64,000 nucleotides of DNA from the NCBI RefSeq assembly GCF_900116805.1, contig NZ_FPBV01000004.1, forward strand, positions 62,001 through 126,000, read 5' to 3'. Both the position numbers and the translations under genes were made by a program. This document shows positions 7,236-16,217 of the stretch, piece after piece (positions within the stretch are counted from its first letter, which is position 1; each line of letters begins with the position of its first letter). The notes beneath the pieces are model-generated. The model saw nothing but the letters and a program-made list of their open reading frames with translations, did not search any database and was not told where the DNA came from. Source of the stretch: Paenalicyclobacillus macrosporangiidus (lineage in GTDB: Bacteria > Bacillota > Bacilli > Alicyclobacillales > Alicyclobacillaceae).

Positions 7236-7260
7236 AAAAAAACCGCCCTGAAAAGGGCGG
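7236..7260 (-). terminator. rho-independent terminator of ftsAZ
   Basis: CCGCCCT-TTTC-AGGGCGG hairpin on the minus strand followed by seven T, 20 bp after the ftsZ stop. It separates the division operon from spoIIGA. Confidence 0.93.
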
Positions 7261-7279
7261 CAGTTCCGGACGTCCCGCT

Positions 7280-8398
7280 TCACCGATCCCGATTGAACCG
7301 GTCCCGTCTGAGCCGTTGATAGGCCGGAATATCCAAGTAGTTCTGCGTGACCGCAATCTCGTCCGAGACCAACACGCGCGAGCGCGGCGGCTGCTGGGGA
7401 GCCGTCTGCGCCGCCTGGTTCCCCGGTTGTTGGGCCGGCTTCGGCTGGTTCTCAAATCCGGTGGCGATGACGGTGACCACGATTTCATCGCCCAGCTCGG
7501 GATTGATGTGGGCGCCGAAGATCATGTTGACCTCCGGGTCGGCTGCCGTGGACACGATATCGGCAGCCTCGTTGACCTCCCACAGGCTGAGGTTGGCCCC
7601 GCCCGCGATGTGCATCAGGACGCCCATCGCGCCGTCGATGGACGTCTCCAACAGCGGGCTGCTGATGGCCTTCTTCGCCGCCTCCGTCGCCCGGTTCTCG
7701 CCGGTCGCGACGCCGATCCCCATCAGCGCGGACCCCCGTTCCGCCATGATGGCCTTGACGTCCGCGAAGTCGACGTTGATGAGCCCCGGCACGGCAATCA
7801 GGTCAGAGATGCCGGAGACCCCTTGGCGCAGGACATTGTCCGCCTCGCGGAAGGCCTCGAGCATGGGGGTGTTTCGATCCACAATCTCGAGCAGGCGGTC
7901 GTTCGGAATGACGATGAGGGTATCCACCTTCTCCTTCAGGTTGCTGACCCCCACCTCCGCCTGCTGCATCCGGCGCTTCTGCTCAAACCGGAACGGTTTG
8001 GTCACGACGCCGACGGTCAGCGCGCCCAATTCCTTGGCGATCTCGGCGATCACCGGGGCCGCTCCCGTTCCGGTTCCGCCCCCCATCCCGGCGGTGACGA
8101 ACACCATGTCCGCCCCCTGCAGCGCGTTGACCAACACCTCGCGGCTCTCCTCCGCCGCCTTCTTGCCGATCTCCGGATTCGCCCCGGCGCCCAACCCGCG
8201 CGTCAACTTTTCCCCGATCTGGAGCTTGGTCGGCGCCTTGGACAGCTGCAACGCCTGCGCATCGGTGTTGACGACGATGAACTCGACTCCTTCAATCCCG
8301 GACTCAATCATCCGGTTGACGGCATTGCACCCGCCGCCGCCCACCCCGATCACTTTTATCTTGGCCAGCGGTTCGTAATCGACATCGAATTCCAGCAT
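7280..8398 (-). CDS. ftsZ: cell division GTPase FtsZ
   Basis: 372 residues. Tubulin-like GTPase with the T1 loop [15 protein letters not shown] (17-31) and signature GGGTGTG at 106-112. The C-terminal conserved peptide that binds FtsA is [12 protein letters not shown] near residue 360, after a short Gln/Pro-rich linker. FtsZ polymerises into the Z ring. A longer frame exists to 8479, but ATG 8398 follows GGAGGAACGGGC and is the conserved start. It is 103 bp after ftsA and closed by a strong terminator. Confidence 0.97.
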   Translation of the reverse strand: MLEFDVDYEPLAKIKVIGVGGGGCNAVNRMIESGIEGVEFIVVNTDAQALQLSKAPTKLQIGEKLTRGLGAGANPEIGKKAAEESREVLVNALQGADMVFVTAGMGGGTGTGAAPVIAEIAKELGALTVGVVTKPFRFEQKRRMQQAEVGVSNLKEKVDTLIVIPNDRLLEIVDRNTPMLEAFREADNVLRQGVSGISDLIAVPGLINVDFADVKAIMAERGSALMGIGVATGENRATEAAKKAISSPLLETSIDGAMGVLMHIAGGANLSLWEVNEAADIVSTAADPEVNMIFGAHINPELGDEIVVTVIATGFENQPKPAQQPGNQAAQTAPQQPPRSRVLVSDEIAVTQNYLDIPAYQRLRRDRFNRDR

Positions 8399-8501
8399 TG
8401 CCCGTTCCTCCTCACGCCTCTGCGTTGACTCGCAGCGCACATCCTCACCCATGCGTCCGGGAAGGGAGTCACCTATCACGGCCGCGCCTGACCGCGGCCG
8501 G

Positions 8502-9734
8502 TCAGATGAAATCGCGCAGCCAATCCTTCAGCCGCGTAAACACCCCGCCGCCAGTCCGGACGGGCGATCGCGGTGCCGCCACCGGCTCGGTGTAACTGGA
8601 GCGGCCGTGTGTGCGCAGCACGTAGCTGAGGATGCCGACCCCGTTGACGAAAGAAGGATCGCGCACGCCGAGGAACTCCGGAACCGCCACGCGCACCGGC
8701 GCCCGCAGTTCGTCCGCGGCCACATCCGCCGCAGCCTGCATCGACATGACGCCCCCGTGCAGCACGTATCCGCTCGGGAGTTCGTGTACAAAGCCCATCT
8801 TCTCCACTTCCTTTCGCACCAGGGAGAAGATTTCCTGCATACGCGGCTCGATGATGGTCGCCAGATCATACTGGGTGTATTCCGTCTCCTGGTTGTTCCC
8901 GATGCGCGGCACCTTGAACTTCTCGTTTTCGGAGGCCTGCTCCAGGGAGGCGCAGCCGTGGCGCAGCTTGACCTTTTCCGCCACGGAAGTCTGCGTTCTC
9001 AACCCGATGGCGATGTCGTGCGTCACATAGTCCCCGCCAATCGGGATGATGCTGGTGCCGAGCAGGACCGAGTTCTGGAACACCGACACGGACGTGGCGC
9101 CTGCACCGACGTCCACCAACGCCACGCCGAGTTTTTTCTCATCCGGCGACAGGGCGACGCTGGACGCCGCCAGGGGCAAGAGAACCAGGTTTGCGACCTC
9201 GATCCCCGCCTTCTCGACACACCGGACCACGTTGTGAATGGCGGTACGGCTGCCGGTGATGAGGTACGCATCCACCTCCAGCCGCACGCCGAGCATCCCG
9301 CGCGGATCGACGATGCCGCGCAGCCCGTCGACCACGTATTCCTTGGCCACCACGTCGATGATCTCGCGCTCCGGCGGGAGCGCGACGACGCGGGCCTGCT
9401 GCAGCACACGCTCCATGTCCTCTTCACCGATTTCCCGGTCAGGTGAGGAGACGGCCACCACGCCGTGGCTGTTTTCCAACTGAATGTGGTTGCCAGAAAT
9501 GCCGACGTAGGCGGAAGCGATGTGAATGCCCACCATGCGCTCGGCGTGTTCCACCGCTTCACGAATCGATTGTACCGTCAGCTCTATATCCACAATCGCC
9601 CCGTGGCGGATGCCCTGCGCCGCCGCGGAGCCGACGCCAATCACGTTGATCCCGTTGCCAGCCGGTTCGCCGATGATGGCGCGGACCTTCGACGTCCCGA
9701 TGTCGAGGCTGACAATGTACTCCCCTTTGGCCAA
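8502..9734 (-). CDS. ftsA: cell division actin-like ATPase FtsA
   Basis: 410 residues. Actin/Hsp70 fold with phosphate-binding loop [13 protein letters not shown] at residues 9-21 and [15 protein letters not shown] near 207. The C-terminus [13 protein letters not shown] is the amphipathic helix that ties FtsZ to the membrane. As sepF is missing nearby, FtsA may be the main anchor. Translation starts at TTG 9734 behind GGGAGGTG. A SigH-like promoter lies 50-78 bp upstream. Confidence 0.96.
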   Translation of the reverse strand: MAKGEYIVSLDIGTSKVRAIIGEPAGNGINVIGVGSAAAQGIRHGAIVDIELTVQSIREAVEHAERMVGIHIASAYVGISGNHIQLENSHGVVAVSSPDREIGEEDMERVLQQARVVALPPEREIIDVVAKEYVVDGLRGIVDPRGMLGVRLEVDAYLITGSRTAIHNVVRCVEKAGIEVANLVLLPLAASSVALSPDEKKLGVALVDVGAGATSVSVFQNSVLLGTSIIPIGGDYVTHDIAIGLRTQTSVAEKVKLRHGCASLEQASENEKFKVPRIGNNQETEYTQYDLATIIEPRMQEIFSLVRKEVEKMGFVHELPSGYVLHGGVMSMQAAADVAADELRAPVRVAVPEFLGVRDPSFVNGVGILSYVLRTHGRSSYTEPVAAPRSPVRTGGGVFTRLKDWLRDFI

Positions 9735-9783
9735 ACCTTGGCACCTCCCTGAGGTCCGCCTGCACAGACGTGTCGTCCCTTGT

Positions 9784-9812
9784 TATTTCCACAATGAAAA
9801 CCGCATTCCTCT
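9784..9812 (-). promoter_or_regulatory. SigH-like promoter of ftsA-ftsZ
   Basis: On the minus strand AGAGGAATG (9804-9812), an 11-bp spacer and GTGGAAATA (9784-9792) match the SigH consensus RnAGGAwWW-N11-RnnGAATww in all but one base of each box. B. subtilis ftsAZ has a SigH promoter (P2) that raises expression at sporulation onset, so the position fits. The call rests on consensus matching only. Confidence 0.55.
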
Positions 9813-9864
9813 TTTTGCGCCCGAAGATTTCACAGGAAATACAAACCGCGCCGGACCCGGGGCA

Positions 9865-10257
9865 TCAACGCGAGTCTGCAGGCGGAAGGTGCCCGCCCTC
9901 CGGGGCACGGGTCCGCCGGGTGTGCATCCGGTTGAAGGCGATCCGCCGGATCACCGCGATGTTCTGGAACAGGCGCACACCGAATGCCACCACCGCCGCG
10001 AGGTACAGGTCGACGCCCAACTGCACGCCGATGTACGCGAGGAGCGCCGCGACCAGGGTGTTGAAGAAGAAGCCCGACAGGAACACCGCCCCGTCAAAGG
10101 TCTTCTCCATGCTCGCCCGGATGCCGCCGAACACCGTGTCGAGCGCCGCCAATATGGCAATCGACAGATAACTGGAATACGCCACCGGGATGGTGACGTT
10201 GACCGCGAAACCGATGCCCACCCCGAGGATGAGGCCGAGCACGGGCAACCAGATCAC
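9865..10257 (-). CDS. sbp: small basic membrane protein Sbp (DUF1290)
   Basis: About 130 residues with three to four hydrophobic segments filling residues 1-105 and a basic tail rich in Arg and His. It matches DUF1290 (LDTVFGGIRASMEKTFDGAVFLSGFFFN split across the centre) and stands in the sbp place between ylxX and ftsA. Function unknown in the family. GTG 10257 follows AGGAGGTGA and overlaps the previous stop as GTGA, so it is preferred over the GTG/ATG-like start at 10281. Confidence 0.88.
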   Translation of the reverse strand: MIWLPVLGLILGVGIGFAVNVTIPVAYSSYLSIAILAALDTVFGGIRASMEKTFDGAVFLSGFFFNTLVAALLAYIGVQLGVDLYLAAVVAFGVRLFQNIAVIRRIAFNRMHTRRTRAPEGGHLPPADSR

Positions 10258-11000
10258 GAGCCGCTCACCTCCTTCGCCCACGTCCCGGGCAGGCGTCCGA
10301 CGTACCCGGGAACCGTCACGCCCTTCTGGTCGCGATGCGGCGTGATGATGCAGTCCTCCTGCATCGTCGCCAGCTCCGCCTGCACGTTGTTCAAGGTCAA
10401 CACGGCCATCATCCGGTCCACATCGCCGACCGCGTTGATGACGTACGGCGGCACGATGGGCACCGTGTTGACCTGCAGGGACGCCGGACCCCCGAGGGAC
10501 GAGACCAAGCGGATGGACGAGGTGGTGACCAGCCGCTGGCCGTTGATGGCGATGGCGGTCGCCCCGTTCGCGAACAGTTGGTTGACAATCAGCCCGATTT
10601 CCTGATCGGCGATCTCGTCAAACAGGCCGGCCGTCTTGTCGTAATACGGCAGGTTAGGATCAAACTGGATGGTGATGGTGATCCCGGGCCCGCTCACCGG
10701 CGTCAGCCCAGCTTCCCGGTCCACGTTCTGCTTGTCCTGCTGCAGCGCCTTGAGCAGGTCGGACTGCCGGCCCTGCGCCGCCTCGAACTGGACCAACTGG
10801 GCGCGCTGTTTGGCGATCTCGTCGGTCAGGATGCGGTTTTCCTGCATCTGCGCCTGGATCTCCGTGCGGAGATCCACGTAGCTGGAGATGGGCGCAGAAG
10901 CCCCCTGCGGGCGGGAGGAGATCTGCACTGTCAGCATGAACCCGACCACCGTGCTGATCCCGGTCAGCGACCAGAGGAAGCCGCGCTTCTGCACCCTCAT
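10254..11000 (-). CDS. ylxX: DUF881 division-cluster protein (YlxX-like)
   Basis: 248 residues. One N-terminal membrane anchor (about 8-27), a coiled-coil stretch (residues 45-95) and a DUF881 domain with the repeated pattern GPGITITIQF and NGATAIAINGQRLV. Predicted extracytoplasmic single-span protein. It is the second of two tandem DUF881 genes, as in B. subtilis ylxW-ylxX. The 4-bp overlap with the preceding gene suggests coupling. Function unknown; the position suggests a role in division or spore wall assembly. Confidence 0.88.
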   Translation of the reverse strand: MRVQKRGFLWSLTGISTVVGFMLTVQISSRPQGASAPISSYVDLRTEIQAQMQENRILTDEIAKQRAQLVQFEAAQGRQSDLLKALQQDKQNVDREAGLTPVSGPGITITIQFDPNLPYYDKTAGLFDEIADQEIGLIVNQLFANGATAIAINGQRLVTTSSIRLVSSLGGPASLQVNTVPIVPPYVINAVGDVDRMMAVLTLNNVQAELATMQEDCIITPHRDQKGVTVPGYVGRLPGTWAKEVSGS

Positions 11001-11731
11001 CCCTCCCCGTCCCCGGACGTGTCTCCGCCCGCCGTCGGTCCGGCGGTGAACGGCGGCATCTTGATGACCTGCTGGATCTGCGGATCCGACACGTTGACAC
11101 CGCGCTGGCGCAACGCGTCAAGCACGCCGCCTTGCTGCGTCAGCGCCGATTTGAGCGTCTGCGGATCACCAATCGCCTGGATGACGAACGGCGCCCCGAT
11201 GCGGTGATCGTTGACGCGCACCACGGGCCCGGTGCAGAACACGCCGGAGGTCGCCACGACCCGGTATCCGTTGATGGAGACGGCCTCCGCCCCGGCGGTG
11301 AACAGTTCGTTGATCACGCTGCGGATGTCCCAGTCATGCGTCAGGTACTGGCTGACGTCCCCGCCCTTGGCCACGCCGTCCATCAGCGTCACGCTGACGC
11401 CCGGCCCGGTGACGGCCGTCAGCCCGGCGAGGATCCGTTCGTCTTGCAACACCTGTTGGAGCTGTTTCAGGGACCCGTCCGATCCGGCCGATTGCTTTTC
11501 GTAGACCGACAACTTCGACGTGATGTCGGCCAATTCCTTTTGCGCCTGCGCGTTGGCCTGTTTGAGGGCGTCGAGCTGCGTCACCATCCGCTGCTCGTCC
11601 GTGTCCCGTGCCATCGGCACAGGCGTGACCCGCGCGGACGCCTGTTGCTTGTACTGCACGGAGATCATGAACCCGAGCACCACCGCCACCACGGTCAGCG
11701 ACAACGTCAATTTCGTCCGTGTTGCGATCAC
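10997..11731 (-). CDS. ylxW: DUF881 division-cluster protein (YlxW-like)
   Basis: 244 residues with the same layout as its downstream neighbour: membrane anchor at residues 9-24, coiled coil about 48-100, DUF881 core (GPGVSVTLMD, AGAEAVSINGYRVVATS). The two paralogues share perhaps a third of residues and likely arose by tandem duplication in the ancestor of this cluster. It overlaps divIB by 4 bp and ylxX by 4 bp. Confidence 0.88.
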   Translation of the reverse strand: MIATRTKLTLSLTVVAVVLGFMISVQYKQQASARVTPVPMARDTDEQRMVTQLDALKQANAQAQKELADITSKLSVYEKQSAGSDGSLKQLQQVLQDERILAGLTAVTGPGVSVTLMDGVAKGGDVSQYLTHDWDIRSVINELFTAGAEAVSINGYRVVATSGVFCTGPVVRVNDHRIGAPFVIQAIGDPQTLKSALTQQGGVLDALRQRGVNVSDPQIQQVIKMPPFTAGPTAGGDTSGDGEG

Positions 11732-12507
11732 GGTGCATGCTCCTTTCCCGTCTGTCCCGAGGTCGGAAACGGCGTGTAGAGGTACGGAGGGTCTCCGGTC
11801 ATGTCAATCAGCCCGGGCGCGTATCCCCGGCTCTGGAAATAGGTCACGGCACTCTCCATCTTGCTCAGCCGATCCGCCAGGTCCCCGGCGGGGCACTGGG
11901 CGACGAATCCGTTGGCCAGGTATACGGAGGCCACACCAAACCGGTCAAGATGGATCTCCGAGACGCCATCGGGTAGCCTGTCGGCCGACAGCGCCCGGCA
12001 GAGGGCGGGGATATACGGATTCGCGGGGACCTGCCCCGGGCGCGCGTCCAAGACCCCGTCCGCGGTGACAATCGGATCGGCAAACCCCGAGGTCTTGGGG
12101 GAAACACGAAATACCATCCCGTCGTCCAGGAGGTCGTAAAACCGGCCGCCGGCGGCCAATACCGCCACCAAGCGCTTCTCCTGTACGGCCAACGTCACCC
12201 GGCCGCTCAGGTAGTCGGTGTGCACCGACACAGACTGCACCAGAGGCAACCTGTGCACGATAGCATTCTCCACCGACCGGCCATTCACCTGCCAGAAGCT
12301 CATCCCGGGGTCCAATCCGCTGGCGGACAGCACGTCGGCGGCGGGTGTCATGCGATTTCCGGTGACCGAGAGGGAACGCACGCGCGTCAACGGCGACTCC
12401 AAGAACACCACCGCGGCGACGAACACGAAGAACGCGAGTACCAGCCAGCGGCCCGCCCGCTTGCGCGGCCGGGCGCCCGCCGCCGTCCATTGAGCCGTCT
12501 GGCGCAC
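11728..12507 (-). CDS. divIB: cell division protein DivIB/FtsQ
   Basis: 259 residues. Basic cytoplasmic tail, one membrane helix (about 19-37), POTRA domain (VRSLSVTGNRMTPAADVL) and FtsQ domain (VSEIHLDRFGVASVYLANG). It forms the FtsQ-FtsB/DivIC-FtsL complex that licenses septal synthesis. The open frame reaches 12633, but GTG 12507 behind AGGAGGGACAAGCCT fits both the ribosome site and the family N-terminus. Confidence 0.92.
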   Translation of the reverse strand: MRQTAQWTAAGARPRKRAGRWLVLAFFVFVAAVVFLESPLTRVRSLSVTGNRMTPAADVLSASGLDPGMSFWQVNGRSVENAIVHRLPLVQSVSVHTDYLSGRVTLAVQEKRLVAVLAAGGRFYDLLDDGMVFRVSPKTSGFADPIVTADGVLDARPGQVPANPYIPALCRALSADRLPDGVSEIHLDRFGVASVYLANGFVAQCPAGDLADRLSKMESAVTYFQSRGYAPGLIDMTGDPPYLYTPFPTSGQTGKEHAP

Positions 12508-12636
12508 AGGCTTGTCCCTCCTTGGACCCTCATGAAGGTGGACGGATGCGGACTGGCGCGATGGGTGCAAGAAGGCGGCGGGGCATGCCCACCGCCTCGC
12601 TCGTCCGGTCCTGACAGCGGTACCCATCCTCACCGG

Positions 12637-13884
12637 TCACACGCGCACCATGTCGGCTCCCAGGTCTCGCAAATACACATCAATCTGTTGATAGCCGCGG
12701 TCGATGTGACGCAGTCCCTCGACGCGGGTGAGACCTTCAGCCGCCAGTCCGGCGACGATGAGCGCCGCTCCACCCCGGAGATCTGTCGCTTCCACCAGTG
12801 CGCCCGAGAGCCGGGGTACGCCGCGCACGACCGCAGTGCGCAAGTCGACGGAGACGTCCGCTCCCATCCGGACCAGCTCGTTGACGTGCTTGAACCGGGC
12901 TTCGAAGACGCTCTCGCGGATCACGCTCGTGCCCTGGGCCATCGTCAGCAGCGCCATCATCGGTGCCTGCAGATCCGTCGGAAACCCCGGATACGGGGCG
13001 GTGCGAATATCGACCGCACGCGGCTGGGCCGAACATTCCACCGTGATTATATCATGATCGACCTCGACGCGGGCACCCGTCTCCCGCAGCTTGCCGATGA
13101 CCGCGCCGAGATGCTGCGGCTCCACGCCGGTGAGGGTGACACATCCGCGCGTCGCCGCCGCCGCAATCATCATGGTGCCGGCGACGATGCGGTCCGGGAT
13201 GACGCGGTGCACGGTCCCGTGCAAATGGTGGACACCGGTGACCACCACCCGGTCTTCGCCCGCCCCCTCGACCCGGGCACCGCACCGGTTCAGGAAGCGG
13301 GCGAGGTCCACAATCTCCGGTTCGCGTGCGGCGTTCTCAATCACCGTGACGCCGTCCGCCAGCACGGCCGCCATAATCAGGTTCTCGGTCGCGCCCACGC
13401 TCGGGAAATCCAGCACAATCTGCGTCCCGTACAAGCGGTTCGCGGCGCAGCGGATGAAGCCGTGCTTTTCCTCGATGGCCGCTCCGAGCGCGCGCATCCC
13501 GCGCAGGTGAAAGTCTATCGGACGCTGGCCGATCACGCATCCGCCCGGCTTGGATACCCGCACCTCCCCAAAACGGCTCAACAGCGGGCCCATCAGGAAC
13601 ACCGACGAGCGCATCCGGCGCATCAGCTCTGGCGGCACATTGGTGTGGCGGATGGGCCCCGCGTCCACCTCGACGCGGTCTCCCGTGCGTGTCACCCGCG
13701 CGCCGAGCGTCGTCAGGATGTCCATCATCACGCGGACGTCCTCCAGCTCGGGGACCCCTTCCAGCACGCACGTGTCCTCCACCATCACGGTGGCGGCCAG
13801 GATTGGCAACACCGCATTCTTGGCGCCATACACCGGGGTTTCCCCGTGCAACGGCCGGCCACCGTGAATCTCAAAGGCGTCCAC
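12637..13884 (-). CDS. murA: UDP-GlcNAc 1-carboxyvinyltransferase MurA
   Basis: 415 residues, family length. It transfers enolpyruvate from PEP to UDP-GlcNAc, the first committed step to UDP-MurNAc. N-terminal GAKNAVLPILAAT holds the UDP-GlcNAc-binding Lys; PGGCVIGQRPIDFH carries the catalytic Cys (fosfomycin target). It starts at GTG 13884 after GGGAGGTGATGG, 6 bp past murB. In B. subtilis murAA lies elsewhere; here murA is inserted between murB and divIB. Confidence 0.96.
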   Translation of the reverse strand: MDAFEIHGGRPLHGETPVYGAKNAVLPILAATVMVEDTCVLEGVPELEDVRVMMDILTTLGARVTRTGDRVEVDAGPIRHTNVPPELMRRMRSSVFLMGPLLSRFGEVRVSKPGGCVIGQRPIDFHLRGMRALGAAIEEKHGFIRCAANRLYGTQIVLDFPSVGATENLIMAAVLADGVTVIENAAREPEIVDLARFLNRCGARVEGAGEDRVVVTGVHHLHGTVHRVIPDRIVAGTMMIAAAATRGCVTLTGVEPQHLGAVIGKLRETGARVEVDHDIITVECSAQPRAVDIRTAPYPGFPTDLQAPMMALLTMAQGTSVIRESVFEARFKHVNELVRMGADVSVDLRTAVVRGVPRLSGALVEATDLRGGAALIVAGLAAEGLTRVEGLRHIDRGYQQIDVYLRDLGADMVRV

Positions 13885-13890
13885 ACCCCA

Positions 13891-14820
13891 TCACCTCCCT
13901 GAGGCGGGTTCCCCCAGGATCCTCACCTCCGTCTCCAACTCCACATCGAACAGCTTGCGGACGGTTTCCTGGGCATGGCGGATCAACCAGAGCACGTCCT
14001 CCGCGCGGGCGTCGCCGAGATTGACGATGAAGTTCGCGTGCTTCTCGCTGATCTGGGCACCCCCCCGGCGCAAGCCCTTGAGGCCCGCCGCCTCGATGAG
14101 GCGCGCGGCATGGGTGCCTGGCGGGTTGCGAAACACCGAGCCGCAGTTGGGCTGGGACAGCGGTTGGGTGCTGGCGCGGCGCATCGACCAGGCGCGCACC
14201 TGCTTCACCATCGCTTCCCCGTCCCCGGGCCGGAGGGCGAAAGCCGCCTCGACGACCACCTTCGGATGGTCCTTAAGGATGCTGTAGCGGTACGCGAAGC
14301 GCAGATCGGCGTTGGTGAGCCGGATGAGCTGCCCGTCCTCGTCCATCACGTCGGCCCAGACGAGCACATCTTTCACCTCGCCGCCGTACGCGCCGGCGTT
14401 CATCATCACCGCCCCGCCGACCGAGCCCGGAATCCCGGTGGCGAATTCGAGGCCCGCCAGATGATGGCGGATGGCGATGTGCGCCGCGGAGACGAAGGAA
14501 CGGCCCGCCTGCGCTCGCAACAGGCACCCGTCCACCCGGACGTCGGCGAATGCATCGTGCATCCAGATGACCATCCCCCGGATGCCACCGTCCAGCACGA
14601 GCACATTCGATCCCCGGCCGATGACCGTCCACGGGAGGCCGTAGTGCTTGGCCAGGCGCATCGCGCCGCGCAGCTCCTCCAGGTTGTGGGGGACCACCAA
14701 GAGGTCCGCCGGTCCGCCGATGCGCCAGGTCGTATACGGGGCCATCGGTTCATTCCATCTCACGTCGGTCAGGCCAAACGGCCTGACGTCCATCTGTGTC
14801 AGCGGTGAAGGCATCGCCAT
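13891..14820 (-). CDS. murB: UDP-N-acetylenolpyruvoylglucosamine reductase MurB
   Basis: 309 residues. FAD-binding motif GRGSNVLVLDGGIRGMV (about 70-85), the loop EFATGIPGSVGGAVMMNAG, and the catalytic serine in GSVFRNP. NADPH-dependent reduction of the MurA product to UDP-MurNAc. Its place directly before murA couples the two steps. A 226-bp spacer with hairpins precedes it, so it may have its own promoter. Confidence 0.95.
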   Translation of the reverse strand: MAMPSPLTQMDVRPFGLTDVRWNEPMAPYTTWRIGGPADLLVVPHNLEELRGAMRLAKHYGLPWTVIGRGSNVLVLDGGIRGMVIWMHDAFADVRVDGCLLRAQAGRSFVSAAHIAIRHHLAGLEFATGIPGSVGGAVMMNAGAYGGEVKDVLVWADVMDEDGQLIRLTNADLRFAYRYSILKDHPKVVVEAAFALRPGDGEAMVKQVRAWSMRRASTQPLSQPNCGSVFRNPPGTHAARLIEAAGLKGLRRGGAQISEKHANFIVNLGDARAEDVLWLIRHAQETVRKLFDVELETEVRILGEPASGR

Positions 14821-14935
14821 CCCTCCGATCGCCCGCGCCCGGCGGGGTCCTGCCCCGCCCAGGTCCGTACGTCATCTTATGGGGCGCCGCGCCCCGGGGT
14901 GCATACGCCGCGGGCATGTCCATATCATCCAGAAA

Positions 14936-14955
14936 GCGGGGCATCGGTGCCCCGC
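14936..14955 (-). terminator. hairpin after murG
   Basis: Perfect 8-bp stem GCGGGGCA-TCGG-TGCCCCGC, followed on the minus strand by TTTCTGG. It lies in the 226-bp murG-murB spacer and may attenuate transcription; the T-run is short, so strong termination is doubtful. Confidence 0.4.
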
Positions 14956-15046
14956 CCGCGTTCTCTCGTGCAATGGATCCGCCTGCGCGGCGGACCGTCC
15001 GACTCCTTTGACGCGTTCCTGACGCCTGTCGGCCGTCCCCGGCCAG

Positions 15047-16165
15047 TCAACGGCTTGCGGACGCCGCTTCCATCACCAATTCAAACAGGTCGTCCACCGC
15101 CCGGGGTGTGGCCAGCGCCTTGGCCGCCTGCCGCAACCGGGCGCCCTCACCGCCGTCCAACACGCGGGTCAATACCTCCCACAGCCGGTCCGCGGACAGC
15201 TCCCGCTCGCGGATCATCAAAGCCGCCCCCCGTTCCGCCAGCCGCATCGCATTTTCTTCCTGATGATTCGCGGTGACATACGGAGAGGGGATGAGGACAG
15301 CCGCCAGCCCGAGCGCGCAGATCTCCGCCAGCGTCGAGCTGCCGGCGCGCGTGACCACCACGTCCGCCTGACGCAGCACCGGCGGCATGTCGTGCACGAA
15401 CGGAACGAGGCGCACATTGCCGGGGACCCGGTCCGCATGGCGCCGGACGCGCGCCTCGACATCGTCGTAGTGGGCCCCGCCGGTGACGTACAGCAGCTGC
15501 CACTGCGGGCGGTCCGCGAAACGCGGCAGCAGTTCCGTCACCACTTCATTCACCGTCTCGGCCCCCCGGCTCCCCGCGAAACACACCACCAGCTTCCGCT
15601 CCGGATCCAGGCCGTATTCGCGTCGTGCCGCCGCCACGCGGTCGAGGCTCACGTCGAGCACCTCGCTGGCGCGCGGATTGCCCGTCACGACCACCCGCCG
15701 GGCGCGCGGAAACCAGCGTTCGCTGTCCGGAAACGAGACCGCCACCGAGTGGGCGCGGCGTGCGCACAATTGATTGGTCAGGCCCGGGCGCGCGTTGCCC
15801 TCCCACACCACCGACGGGATCCCGCGCCTGCTGGCGGCGAAGACCACCGGCAAGGTCACGTATCCGCCGGTGCCGACCACCACATCTGGGCGAAAACGGC
15901 GCAGCAGCCGATGCGCCTGCCGGTATCCGCGCCAGGTCGTCACCAGGGTCCGCACGGCGGCCAAGCTCAACTCCCGCTTCAGGCCGGCCGCCGGGATGGC
16001 GGCAAACGTCAATCCCTGTCGCGGCACGATGTCCCGCTCCAGGCCGCGCTCCGAGCCGATGTACAACACGTCCAGCTGGCCCAGTTCGCGTGCCATGCGG
16101 CGCCACAGGGCGATGGCCGGATAGATGTGCCCCCCTGTCCCGCCGCCGGTCAAGACCACGCGCAT
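15047..16165 (-). CDS. murG: lipid II synthase MurG
   Basis: 372 residues, GT-B fold glycosyltransferase family 28. Gly-rich acceptor loop TGGGTGGHIYPAIAL at residues 6-20, GTGGYVTLPVVFAA near 96, and donor site TRAGSSTLAEICALG and PSPYVTANHQEENA. It adds GlcNAc to lipid I at the inner face of the membrane. Normal position after the SEDS gene. Confidence 0.96.
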   Translation of the reverse strand: MRVVLTGGGTGGHIYPAIALWRRMARELGQLDVLYIGSERGLERDIVPRQGLTFAAIPAAGLKRELSLAAVRTLVTTWRGYRQAHRLLRRFRPDVVVGTGGYVTLPVVFAASRRGIPSVVWEGNARPGLTNQLCARRAHSVAVSFPDSERWFPRARRVVVTGNPRASEVLDVSLDRVAAARREYGLDPERKLVVCFAGSRGAETVNEVVTELLPRFADRPQWQLLYVTGGAHYDDVEARVRRHADRVPGNVRLVPFVHDMPPVLRQADVVVTRAGSSTLAEICALGLAAVLIPSPYVTANHQEENAMRLAERGAALMIRERELSADRLWEVLTRVLDGGEGARLRQAAKALATPRAVDDLFELVMEAASASR

Positions 16166-16217
16166 ACCCTCACCTCGCCTTTGTCGTCCGCCCTCATGAT
16201 AGCAGAGCGGACACCCG

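Noticed and set aside
12220-13902. 560-codon open frame on the plus strand over divIB and murA
   Set aside because: It lies antisense to murA, whose motifs are complete; the product is His/Arg-rich with no fold signals. In GC-rich DNA the antisense frame is often open.
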